Origin: Streptomyces sp. H27-C3
Lineage (GTDB): Bacteria; Actinomycetota; Actinomycetes; Streptomycetales; Streptomycetaceae
NCBI RefSeq assembly: GCF_030063415.1
Contig: NZ_JASITA010000009.1
Span: 1-64,000 of the forward strand
DNA length: 64,000 nucleotides
Direction of reading: 5' to 3'
The stretch's first letter is position 1; the number at the start of each line of letters is the position of its first letter. Below, in pieces: positions 7,785 to 15,333 of the stretch. The position numbers were made by a program, and so were the translations under genes. The notes beneath the pieces are model-generated. The model worked only from the letters and a program-made list of their open reading frames with translations. It searched no databases and was not told the DNA's origin.

Positions 7785-9212
7785 CTAGGTCCCGGCCGCC
7801 GCCACCCCGTCTTCCTCACCCTCCGCGCTCTCGGCACCCACTTCAGTGCCTCCGCTGTCCTCCGGTCGGGGGAGGAACCCGGGCAGCCACTCCTCCAGCT
7901 CGTCCCGCAGCCGCACCGTCGCACCCAGCTGGCAGAGCACCCCGATCGTGCTCAAAGTCACCCGGTGTATCAGCAGGTAGGCGGGCGGCAGATTGAGCTG
8001 CTTGCCCAACTGGTGTGCGGGGGAGCGGATATCGGCCACCCGCGCCGCCTGACTGCGCATCCATCCCCGGCTGAATGTGAACTCCGAGGCCTGCGCCGGC
8101 TCGATGATCGGCAGCAGATAGTCCAGCACCGCATCCGGGTCGAGATCGATCGACTCCTTGACGAACCCCTCCTCGCGCAGCAGCTCATACACCGCCTCGG
8201 CCTCGCCGTCGATCGTCATGCGCAGTGACTTGCCGACCGTGTCGGGCAGTCCGCCGGGCAGCCGGTCCACGGTCCCGAAGTCCAGCACCCCGAGCCGCCA
8301 TTTCTCGGCCTCGCCCTCCTCGCCGTCGTCGTCCTCCACGGGCAGCAGACGGAAGTTGCCCGGATGCGGGTCCGCGTGCAGCAGTCCGGTGCGGGCCGGA
8401 CCGGAGAAGAGGAAGCGGGCCAGCAACTGCCCGGCCCTGTCGCGCTGCTCGGTCGTACCGTCTGTGATCACGTCGGCCAGCGGAATGCCGTCGATCCACT
8501 CGGTCACCAGCACCTGGTCGCTCTGGTGCACCACATCGGGCACCACCACGTCCGGGTCGGTCGCGAACTCCAGGGCGTGTTCCCGCTGGGCCTGCGCCTC
8601 CAGCTCGTAGTCCAGCTCTTCCGACACCCGGTCACGCAGCTCGGAGATCAGCGGCTTGATGTCCATGCCCGGGATCATCGGACCCAGCAGCCAGGCGAAA
8701 CGGCTCAGTTGATTCAGGTCGGAGAGCAAGGCCTCGCCGGCTCCCGGATACTGCACCTTGACCGCGACCTCACGCCCGTCGTGCCACACCGCCCGGTGCA
8801 CCTGGCCGATCGAGGCGGCGGCCGACGGCTTGTTCTCGAATTCCTGGAACAGATCGAGCCAGTCCTCTCCGAGCCGCTCGGCCAGCACCGCGTGGACGGT
8901 GCGGGTCGGCATCGGCGGGGCGGCTTCCTGGAGCTTGGTCAGCGCTGCCCGGTAGGGGCCGGCGACCTCCTCGGGCAGTGCGGACTCGAAGACGGACAGC
9001 GCCTGCCCGAACTTCATGGCACCGCCCTTGAGCTCACCGAGCACCTTGAACAGCTGGTCGGCCGTACGCTGCTGGAGCTCACGCCCCACGATCTCGGCGG
9101 ATCTGCCGCCGATCCGCTTGCCGAGCCCCCAGGTGGCCCGGCCCGCGAAGCCCAGCGGCAGTGCTGCCAGCTTGGCGGTACGGGTGACCGCCTTCCGGGG
9201 AAGATCAGACAT
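7785..9212 (-). CDS. ABC1/UbiB (AarF) family protein kinase-like protein
   Basis: A 475-residue atypical kinase of the ABC1/ADCK/UbiB family. Diagnostic features are the KFGQ motif in the N-terminal extension (GAMKFGQALSVFE), the alanine-rich loop ASIGQVHRA, VAVKVQYPG (ATP-binding Lys), HADPHPGNF (catalytic loop) and LDFGTV (DFG equivalent). The start at 9212 has a GGAGGGG ribosome-binding site; the frame upstream of it is not family-like. Relatives support isoprenoid-quinone biosynthesis or lipid homeostasis, but the substrate of actinobacterial members is not known. In mycobacteria a member of this family also lies beside whiB7. Confidence 0.9.
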   Translation of the reverse strand: MSDLPRKAVTRTAKLAALPLGFAGRATWGLGKRIGGRSAEIVGRELQQRTADQLFKVLGELKGGAMKFGQALSVFESALPEEVAGPYRAALTKLQEAAPPMPTRTVHAVLAERLGEDWLDLFQEFENKPSAAASIGQVHRAVWHDGREVAVKVQYPGAGEALLSDLNQLSRFAWLLGPMIPGMDIKPLISELRDRVSEELDYELEAQAQREHALEFATDPDVVVPDVVHQSDQVLVTEWIDGIPLADVITDGTTEQRDRAGQLLARFLFSGPARTGLLHADPHPGNFRLLPVEDDDGEEGEAEKWRLGVLDFGTVDRLPGGLPDTVGKSLRMTIDGEAEAVYELLREEGFVKESIDLDPDAVLDYLLPIIEPAQASEFTFSRGWMRSQAARVADIRSPAHQLGKQLNLPPAYLLIHRVTLSTIGVLCQLGATVRLRDELEEWLPGFLPRPEDSGGTEVGAESAEGEEDGVAAAGT

Positions 9213-9277
9213 GCGCCCCTCCAAAACCCAGACACCCGCGCCGTGTGTGCCTTGCGGCGTTGCCTGCACGGTCGCGG

Positions 9278-10423
9278 TTATCCGGCCATTGTGTCCTGTC
9301 GCTCGGCGGCCCCCGAGGTGTACTCCCCCTCAGTGTGCCCACTCGCACCGCAGGAACAGTCGGAGTGCGGCAACATCCGCTCCCGTCTCCAGTCCAGCAA
9401 CGGCAGCGCGGCCTCCCACCGCACCCCCGTGGTCGCCGGCAGTTCACCGTCCAGGAAGGACAGGGCGTGGGCCGCGGCCAGCCCCGCCACCGAGGTCGCC
9501 AGGGCGATGTCGCACGCCGGTACGGGCCCGGGGCGTCCGGAGCCCCACTGCGCCAGCATCCGGAGCCATCCGGGATCGCGCTCCGCCCGCCCCAGCGCCA
9601 TGCAGCCCGCGCACGCACTCCCGCCCGGCAGCACGAGCGGCCCCACCACGCCTGTCCCCTCGACCACCCCCGCATACAGGTGGGGAGTCCCCGAACGCAG
9701 CCAGGGCTCGGCGGCGACCGGATCGGGGGCGTATGCCGCGGAGCCGTCCCTCGGAGCGACGATCACGAGCGAGAGCCCCGGCTCGCCCCCGGCGCTGGAC
9801 CCGCCGGACTCCGTCGCCCGCGGCGGCCGGTCGGGCGCCGACCGGCGCACCAGTTGCCGGGCAGCCACGTCCCGCCGGTCGCCGACGGACTGGGCAGGCA
9901 GCCCGCCCGGCGCCACGTCCCACGGCTCAACACACCCGCCGTCCAGCACCTCGACACGCCCGACACCCCCGGCGGCCAGTACCGAGGCGATCGTCGCGCC
10001 GACCCGCCCGGCGCCCCTCACCTGAACCCGTATGGCCCGCCGCGCCGCCAGCCGCTGCGCTCCACCGCCCGGCGCCGGATGGATCACCGAGAGCGATGCC
10101 AGATCGGGACGGAGCCGGTCGCGCACCTCGGTGCGCGACCGCAGCGCGTCCGCCCCGGGGCCACCGCCCGTGGCGTCGTCGATCAGCCCCGCCGCCGACA
10201 GCCGCGCCACCAGCTCGTCCACCCGCCCGTCCGGCAGGCCCATCGCCCGGGCCTCCTCGCGCAGCAGCGGGAGGCCCCGTGTCCCGTCCAGCAGCGCGAG
10301 GAAACTCCCCGTCGCCGTGTCCACCGGCCCCACTGTCACCGCGTGCGCGGATGTCATCCCGAATTGCACGGTCTGCCGGTCCCGCCATGCGCGCCGCAGC
10401 GCGGGCTTCACCACCGGATGCAT
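9278..10423 (-). CDS. ThiF/MoeB-like (E1-superfamily) adenylation-fold protein with N-terminal winged-helix-like domain
   Basis: A 381-residue protein. Residues about 1-85 resemble the small winged-helix module of RiPP/TOMM E1-like proteins (SAHAVTVGPVDTATGSFLAL, then DGTRG; VDELVARLSAAGLI). A Rossmann core follows with VRGAGRVGATIASVLA (GxGxxG at 137-142) and acidic D161. Cysteine pairs CAGC and CSC near the C-terminus could bind the structural zinc of E1 proteins. E1 enzymes adenylate the C-terminus of a ubiquitin-like or peptide substrate, but no such partner is visible nearby. The usual catalytic Arg/Lys pattern of ThiF is not obvious, so it may be catalytically divergent. The start was chosen at 10423 after a G-rich run; the frame continues upstream without family similarity. 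Confidence 0.75.
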   Translation of the reverse strand: MHPVVKPALRRAWRDRQTVQFGMTSAHAVTVGPVDTATGSFLALLDGTRGLPLLREEARAMGLPDGRVDELVARLSAAGLIDDATGGGPGADALRSRTEVRDRLRPDLASLSVIHPAPGGGAQRLAARRAIRVQVRGAGRVGATIASVLAAGGVGRVEVLDGGCVEPWDVAPGGLPAQSVGDRRDVAARQLVRRSAPDRPPRATESGGSSAGGEPGLSLVIVAPRDGSAAYAPDPVAAEPWLRSGTPHLYAGVVEGTGVVGPLVLPGGSACAGCMALGRAERDPGWLRMLAQWGSGRPGPVPACDIALATSVAGLAAAHALSFLDGELPATTGVRWEAALPLLDWRRERMLPHSDCSCGASGHTEGEYTSGAAERQDTMAG

Positions 10424-10751
10424 ATCTGCCGCCCCCCGTCGGTCTTCCAAGATCGATTACGCGAATCCCCCCACGAGCTGTCGCCCGAGCCACGAGAGCC
10501 GTCAGCAGATCCACCAGGAGATCCACCAGAGATCCCCTACGAGATCGGTCCCGAGCCCGTCCCCAGTCCGTCACTGGATCCGTCGCGAGATCCGTTCTCG
10601 GATCCAGAATGCACGGGGCGGTCGAACCGTGCGGAAAGTTGTCCACAGGCCCGGGATGTTTGTCGTTCAAATGGTGCACTTCAGGGAGCGGATCGCGTTC
10701 GACTCATCCTGAGGCGGGACTTCCGCCGCTGACAGCGGGTAACGTCGGGGC
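10424..10751. other. Divergent intergenic region with GATCC repeats and hairpin
   Basis: This 328 bp holds no convincing gene. It contains a tandem AGATCCACCAG pair (12 bp period, 10507-10529) and a perfect 9 bp stem-loop (ctggatccg at 10574-10582 with cggatccag at 10599-10607). It separates the ThiF-like gene (minus) from the M48 gene (plus), so it should hold both promoters, but I see no strong -35/-10 match. Confidence 0.6.
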
Positions 10752-11375
10752 GTGTCCGCCGACCCGTCCCCTCGCTTCGCGGGGGAGACCCCACTGCAGA
10801 GCGCCGGTAGTCCGCAGCGCGGCGCGCCGAATCAGCCACCCACCGGCTTGCGGCCGAGCGCGGTCGAGGTGCGCAGGAGCGCGAGACGTAGCAGAACGGT
10901 CTCCGCGTACCGGGAGGGCGATCGCACGATCGTGCTCATTCCCGCCCGGATGTCGGAGGCGGAAGAGCAACGTTGGGTGACGGTCATGCTCGACAAACTC
11001 GCTGCCCAGGAGAACAAACGCGTGTTCGGGGACGCCGAACTCGCCGAGCGCGCGCAGCGCTTGTCGGGCCTGTACTTCGACGGCAGGGCGCTTCCCAGCT
11101 CCGTACGCTGGGTGACCAATCAGAACACCCGATGGGGATCGTGCACCCCGGCAGAGGGCAGCATCCGGCTCTCGCACCGCCTGCAGGGCATGCCGGAGTA
11201 CGTCGTCGACTATGTGCTCGTCCATGAGCTGGCCCACCTGCTCGTACCGGGCCACGGCCCGCGCTTCTGGCGGCTCCTGGAGGCGTATCCGCGTACCGAG
11301 CGGGCCCGTGGATATCTTGAAGGGGTGGTGGCCGCCGACCGGTTGCCGCACTTGCCGGGCGCACGCGGTGAGTGA
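10752..11375 (+). CDS. M48 / YgjP-like (SprT-like) zinc metallopeptidase
   Basis: A 207-residue protein of the YgjP/DUF45 metallopeptidase group. The zinc site VHELAH (H158, E159, H162) is followed by a third ligand H168 in GHGPRFW. The family signature TRWGSC lies at 126-131. Residues 1-45 are low complexity and could be partly untranslated; a later start is possible but no better ribosome-binding site was seen. It is likely cytoplasmic, since no signal peptide or membrane segment is visible. Substrates of this bacterial family are unknown. Confidence 0.85.
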   Translation: MSADPSPRFAGETPLQSAGSPQRGAPNQPPTGLRPSAVEVRRSARRSRTVSAYREGDRTIVLIPARMSEAEEQRWVTVMLDKLAAQENKRVFGDAELAERAQRLSGLYFDGRALPSSVRWVTNQNTRWGSCTPAEGSIRLSHRLQGMPEYVVDYVLVHELAHLLVPGHGPRFWRLLEAYPRTERARGYLEGVVAADRLPHLPGARGE

Positions 11376-11483
11376 CACCCGGTGATTCTGTACCGAGTGT
11401 GTACCGGCTTGGCCGGATGTCGGCGTTTGCGGTTAGCCTGACGCGACGCATTTACATTCGGGACTGGGGGACGGTCGTTACGC

Positions 11484-13040
11484 ATGGCCAGGGAATTCCA
11501 AAGCGGCCACAAGGCCAAGATCAGTGACCTCACAGCGGGAACGGATCTGTACGTAGGTGTGCAGATCGCTGGGCCCGGACTGACCTTCGACATCAGCTGC
11601 TTCGGCCTCGACGTCAACGAGCAGCTCTCGGACGACCGGTACTTCATCTTCTTCAACCAGCCGAAGTCGCCCGAGGAATCCATCCAGCAGCTCGGCCCGC
11701 AGTCCGGTGACACCGAGTCCTTCCGCGTCACTCTCGACCGCATTCCGGCGAACATCCACAAGCTCTCCTTCACCGCCACGATCGACGGCGCGGGTCAGAT
11801 GTCGCAGGTCGGGCCGGGGTATATCCGGATCGTCGCGGGCGGCGAAGAGGTCGTCAGGTACGCCTTCACCGGCTCGCAGTTCAGCACCGAGCGTGCGGTG
11901 ATGCTGGGCGACTTCTACCTCAAGGACGTCTGGCGGTTCGCCGCTGTCGGCCAGGGATTCGACGGCGGGCTCGACGCCCTCCTGAAGAACTTCGGCGGCG
12001 AGGTGGCCGAGGAAGAGCCGGCCGCGCAGCCACCGGCCGGGGCTCCGTCCTTCGCCCCGCCGCCCCAGGCACAGCAGCCCGCACCGTCCTTCGGCGCGCC
12101 CCCGGCACGGGCCCCCGCTCCTGCCCAGGCGCAGAGCTTCGCCCCGCCGCAGGCTCCGGCACCCGCCGCCCCGCAGATGCATTCCGCGCCGATGCACCCG
12201 CAAGGTGGCGCCGTGCCGCCGGCCGCTCCGGACGGACAGCCGCCCCAGCAGCCGCAGTTCGGCCAGATCCCGGGCCAGGCCCAGCCGCCGGGCGCGCCAG
12301 CCCCCTACGGCCAGAGCGCGCCCCTCGGACAGCCGCAAGGCGCGCCCCAGGGCGTGCCCCAAGGTGTCCCGCAGGGCGGAGCCGGTCTCGCGGCCGCCCT
12401 CCAGCCGTACCGCGAGGCACCCACGGGCCAGCGCTGGACCCCGCAGAACCAGCAGCTCATCCGGGTCGAGCTCGGCATGGGCGGTACACCGATCCTGGCC
12501 CGCCAGGGCAGCATGGTGATGTACCAGGGCAAGGTCGACTTCAGCCACAAGGGCGCGGGCTTCGCGGGCCGGCTCGCCGGTAACGCGACCGGCCAGGAAA
12601 TGCAGCTGATGCGCTGCTCCGGCCGCGGCCAGGTCTTCCTCGCCGAAGAGGGCGCGAATCTGCACCCCATCGAGCTCCAGGGCGACGGTATCTGCGTCTC
12701 CGCGGAGAACGTCCTCGCCTTCGACGAGTCGCTGCAGTACGAGATCCGACGCATCGAGGGTCACGGCCTTCCCGGCGGAGCCCTGTTCACCATGCAGTTC
12801 CAGGGCTCGGGCACGGTCGTCGTCAAGACGCACGGCGTTCCGGTGGTCCTGCCCGTCACACCGACCACCTTCGCCGACGCCAACGCCGTCGTCGCGTGGT
12901 CCTCCGCGTCCCAGGTGATCCTCTCCAGCCAGGTGCGCCTGCGCCGCAACGCCTATCCCGGCCACAGCGGAGAGACCATCAATCTCCAGTTCCGGGGCGC
13001 CCCCGGAAACTTCATCGTCGTCCAGCCCTACGAGGTCTGA
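11484..13040 (+). CDS. TerD-AIM24 fusion protein
   Basis: A 518-residue protein with three parts. An N-terminal TerD domain (about 1-175) includes AGTDLYVGVQ, SDDRYFIFFNQPKSPE and NIHKLSFTATIDGA. A 130-residue linker rich in Pro, Ala and Gln follows, and then an AIM24/TIGR00266 beta-domain (about 312-515: GTPILARQGSMVMYQGKVDF, MQLMRCSGRGQVFLA). TerD proteins bind calcium and are linked to tellurite and stress signalling; AIM24 has a mitochondrial relative but no firm bacterial function. Two more AIM24 genes follow at once (11 and 19 bp gaps), so this is one operon, closed by the hairpin at 14541-14570. Confidence 0.9.
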   Translation: MAREFQSGHKAKISDLTAGTDLYVGVQIAGPGLTFDISCFGLDVNEQLSDDRYFIFFNQPKSPEESIQQLGPQSGDTESFRVTLDRIPANIHKLSFTATIDGAGQMSQVGPGYIRIVAGGEEVVRYAFTGSQFSTERAVMLGDFYLKDVWRFAAVGQGFDGGLDALLKNFGGEVAEEEPAAQPPAGAPSFAPPPQAQQPAPSFGAPPARAPAPAQAQSFAPPQAPAPAAPQMHSAPMHPQGGAVPPAAPDGQPPQQPQFGQIPGQAQPPGAPAPYGQSAPLGQPQGAPQGVPQGVPQGGAGLAAALQPYREAPTGQRWTPQNQQLIRVELGMGGTPILARQGSMVMYQGKVDFSHKGAGFAGRLAGNATGQEMQLMRCSGRGQVFLAEEGANLHPIELQGDGICVSAENVLAFDESLQYEIRRIEGHGLPGGALFTMQFQGSGTVVVKTHGVPVVLPVTPTTFADANAVVAWSSASQVILSSQVRLRRNAYPGHSGETINLQFRGAPGNFIVVQPYEV

Positions 13041-13051
13041 GGGAGCCCGTC

Positions 13052-13732
13052 ATGAACCAGCAACTCGCGGGCTTCGCCCCGACACCGATCGCGGCCCGGA
13101 TGGAAAATCACGGTCGTGCGATGCTCAAGGTCGCCATGGCCGGCGGCCAGGACCTTTACGCGCGCACCGGCTCCATGGTGGCGTACGAGGGCTTCATCCA
13201 GTACGAGCCGAACCCGCCCGGCGTACGCCAGGCCGCCTCCCAGTGGGTCTCCGGCGAAGGCGCGCCGATCATGAAGTGCGCCGGTGACGGCCTGCTCTAC
13301 CTCGCCGACTACGGCGCGGACGTCGTTGTGATCAACCTCAACAACGACTCGCTGTCGGTCAACGGCACCAACCTGCTGGCCTTCGACGCCCACCTCCAGT
13401 GGGGCGTGGAGCGGGTCAAGGGCCTGGCCAAGTTCGCCGGACAGGGCCTGTGGAACGTTCAGATCGCGGGCACCGGCTGGGTCGCGGTGACCTCGCGCGG
13501 TACCCCGATCGTCGTGGACTGCGGCAGTGGTGAGGACGAGACCTATGTCGACCCGGACGCCCTCGTCGCCTGGTCGCCGAACCTCAAGGTGAAGGGGAAG
13601 CGCAGCTTCAAGGCCTCCTCCCTGATCGGCCGAGGGAGCGGTGAGGCGTACCAGATGGCCTTCTCCGGCCAGGGCATGGTCGTCGTACAGCCGAGTGAGG
13701 ACAGCACCGACCGCCTACGGGTCCGGGGCTGA
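13052..13732 (+). CDS. AIM24 family protein (second gene of TerD-AIM24 operon)
   Basis: A 226-residue AIM24-domain protein without TerD. The repeated family motifs are QDLYARTGSMVAYEGFIQYE, MKCAGDGLLYLADYG, VNGTNLLAFDAHLQWGVERV and FSGQGMVVVQPSE. The start at 13052 is preceded by gggag. The C-terminal FSGQGMVVVQPSE motif also ends the paralogue downstream. No signal peptide or membrane helix is visible. It probably arose by duplication of the AIM24 half of the upstream gene. Biochemical function is not known. Confidence 0.88.
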   Translation: MNQQLAGFAPTPIAARMENHGRAMLKVAMAGGQDLYARTGSMVAYEGFIQYEPNPPGVRQAASQWVSGEGAPIMKCAGDGLLYLADYGADVVVINLNNDSLSVNGTNLLAFDAHLQWGVERVKGLAKFAGQGLWNVQIAGTGWVAVTSRGTPIVVDCGSGEDETYVDPDALVAWSPNLKVKGKRSFKASSLIGRGSGEAYQMAFSGQGMVVVQPSEDSTDRLRVRG

Positions 13733-13751
13733 GGGGGAGCGGGAACACACC

Positions 13752-14507
13752 ATGCAGAGTCCACTTTTCAGCCACACGGAACAGCAGTCCCAGGACCGGT
13801 ACACCGTGCAGAATCCGCAGCTTCTGCGGGTCTCGCTCACCGGTCAGGACGATGTCCTCGCTCGCAAGGGCTCCATGGTCGCGTACCAGGGGCTGATGGA
13901 TTTCGACGGCGAGTACCAGTCGAACAACCAGCGCCAGGCCCGCGTCCGCACGGGTGAGGGCCTCGACCTGATGCGCTGCTCGGGTCAGGGCACCGTCTAC
14001 TTCGCCAACCTCGCGCAGTACGTCCACGTGGTGGACGTCGACCGCGACGGCATGACGGTGGACAGCAGCTATGTCCTCGCCCTGGACTCGGCGCTGCACA
14101 CCGAAGTCATCGCCGTGGACAGTCAGTACGGCATCTCGGGCTCGGGCAAGTACCAGCTCAACATCTCCGGGCAGGGCAAGGTCGCGCTGATGACCTCAGG
14201 CCAGCCCCTGATGCTGCAGGTCACGCCCGACAAGTACGTCAACGCCGACGCCGACGCGATCGTCGCCTGGTCCAGCTCGCTGCGGGTGCAGATGCAGGCC
14301 CAGACGCACTCCTCGGGTATCCGGCGCAGGCGCGGCAACACCGGCGAGGGCTGGGAGCTCAGCTTCCTCGGGCAGGGCTTCGCGCTCGTGCAGCCCAGCG
14401 AGGTGATGCCGCCGCAGAACGCGCAGATCGGCGAGGGCGTCGCGGCGCAGTTCGGCGTGGGCCAGCAGGGCGCGCACAGTCAGAACCAGAACAACGCCTG
14501 GAACTGA
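13752..14507 (+). CDS. AIM24 family protein (third gene of TerD-AIM24 operon)
   Basis: A 251-residue AIM24-domain protein, again with the motif series DDVLARKGSMVAYQGLMDFD, LDLMRCSGQGTVYFANLAQY and FLGQGFALVQPSEV. A GGGGGAG ribosome-binding site precedes the start. It has a short Gln/Asn-rich C-terminal tail (HSQNQNNAWN). Three AIM24 paralogues in a row suggest a hetero-oligomeric assembly, but that is inference only. A strong hairpin follows 34 bp after the stop. Confidence 0.88.
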   Translation: MQSPLFSHTEQQSQDRYTVQNPQLLRVSLTGQDDVLARKGSMVAYQGLMDFDGEYQSNNQRQARVRTGEGLDLMRCSGQGTVYFANLAQYVHVVDVDRDGMTVDSSYVLALDSALHTEVIAVDSQYGISGSGKYQLNISGQGKVALMTSGQPLMLQVTPDKYVNADADAIVAWSSSLRVQMQAQTHSSGIRRRRGNTGEGWELSFLGQGFALVQPSEVMPPQNAQIGEGVAAQFGVGQQGAHSQNQNNAWN

Positions 14508-14540
14508 CAGCACGGCAGATCATCGTGAGCCGACGTGAGT

Positions 14541-14570
14541 AAGGGGCGACCTCCAGGGAGGTCGCCCCTT
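14541..14570 (+). terminator. Terminator of the TerD-AIM24 operon
   Basis: A 14 bp perfect stem aaggggcgacctcc / ggaggtcgcccctt with a 2 nt gap at the apex, 34 bp after the last AIM24 gene. Confidence 0.8.
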
Positions 14571-14744
14571 ACGACCTCGGGGGCGATGGCGCGCGGGCTC
14601 CCGACGCCCTGCGCCTCCGACTCCGCCTCCGACTTCGGCGTTGTCGTCGGTCGACGACGCTCCGCGTCGCCTCCCTCCTCCGCCTTGGACGCGAAGCCGC
14701 AGGACGCCGCTCGCTGATCCACGCTCCATTGCTCCCGAGGTCGT
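14571..14744. repeat. MITE-like intergenic repeat, copy A (174 bp)
   Basis: The left end acgacctcgggggcgat and right end attgctcccgaggtcgt form 15/17 bp terminal inverted repeats. The interior is highly similar to 37844-38005, including the identical stretch around gttgtcgtcggtcgacgacg (contains a palindrome) and ctcgctgatccacgctcc. Short ORFs inside differ between copies and are not credible. It lies between the TerD-AIM24 operon and the convergent NUDIX gene. The structure suggests a small non-autonomous element; no transposase is present in the window. Confidence 0.75.
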
Positions 14745-14787
14745 TACTCACGTCGGCTCACGTACGCACGGTCTGCTCAAGATCCGT

Positions 14788-15333
14788 TCACGACGTCGGC
14801 CGGAGCGCCGCGAGCGTGCTCTTCACCAGGCGTACGACCGAGTCATCGGCCACGCCGGCCACCTCGTCGTAGGTGAACCAGCGCAGGTCCAGCGACTCCT
14901 CGCTGACCGCCTCCACCGCGCCATCGGGCGCCAGTGCGGCGTACTGCACATCCAGATGCCAGTTGCAGGGCGCCGGAATCGGGTGCCGGTCCAGCCGCAC
15001 CGGGCCCACCGGCAGCAGCGTCAGTCCGGCGATCCCCGACTCCTCGGTGGCCTCCCGCAGCGCGGCTTCGGCGAGGGCCGGGTCGCCCGGCTCGCAGTGC
15101 CCGCCCATCTGGAGCCACATCCGCAGCTTCCTGTGCAGCGTCAGCAGGACCCGCCCGCGCGACGGGTCGACGACCAGCGCGCTCGCCGTGACGTGCCCGG
15201 CCCCGCAGGTCTTCCACATCCCGTCCGGATGCGCCGCCAAGTGCTCCAGATAGGCCTGGCGCAGCTGCTCCTGACCCTGCTGCCGGTCCTCGTAGCCCGT
15301 CAGCACGAGGACCGCGTCGTCGTACAGGCTCAC
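14788..15333 (-). CDS. NUDIX hydrolase
   Basis: A 181-residue NUDIX-fold protein with the box GGHCEPGDPALAEAALREAT followed by EESGI (residues 77-101), intact at the REx(T)EE catalytic core. The GTG start overlaps the stop of the DUF2342 gene upstream (GTGA), so the two are translationally coupled. Substrate is unknown; nothing visible marks it as MutT, ADP-ribose or IPP isomerase type. The gene ends just beside the repeat element. Confidence 0.9.
   Translation of the reverse strand: MSLYDDAVLVLTGYEDRQQGQEQLRQAYLEHLAAHPDGMWKTCGAGHVTASALVVDPSRGRVLLTLHRKLRMWLQMGGHCEPGDPALAEAALREATEESGIAGLTLLPVGPVRLDRHPIPAPCNWHLDVQYAALAPDGAVEAVSEESLDLRWFTYDEVAGVADDSVVRLVKSTLAALRPTS

Larger units (their letters stand above)
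14524..14762. repeat. Outer 19 bp inverted repeat enclosing repeat element copy A
   Basis: cgtgagccgacgtgagtaa (14524-14542) is the exact reverse complement of 14744-14762. The pair brackets the operon terminator and the repeat element. No similar flanks occur at the second element copy. Confidence 0.85.

Noticed and set aside
9927..10679. Minus-strand frame upstream of the E1-like gene with a leader-like segment (LVDLLVDLLTAL), considered as a RiPP precursor
   Set aside because: The frame runs on into the E1-like gene for 250 codons, has no ribosome-binding site and no core-peptide features.
14480..14751. Short ORFs (MDQRAASCGF type) inside repeat copies A and B
   Set aside because: They exist only because the repeat is shared, their frames differ in indels between copies, and they lack ribosome-binding sites.
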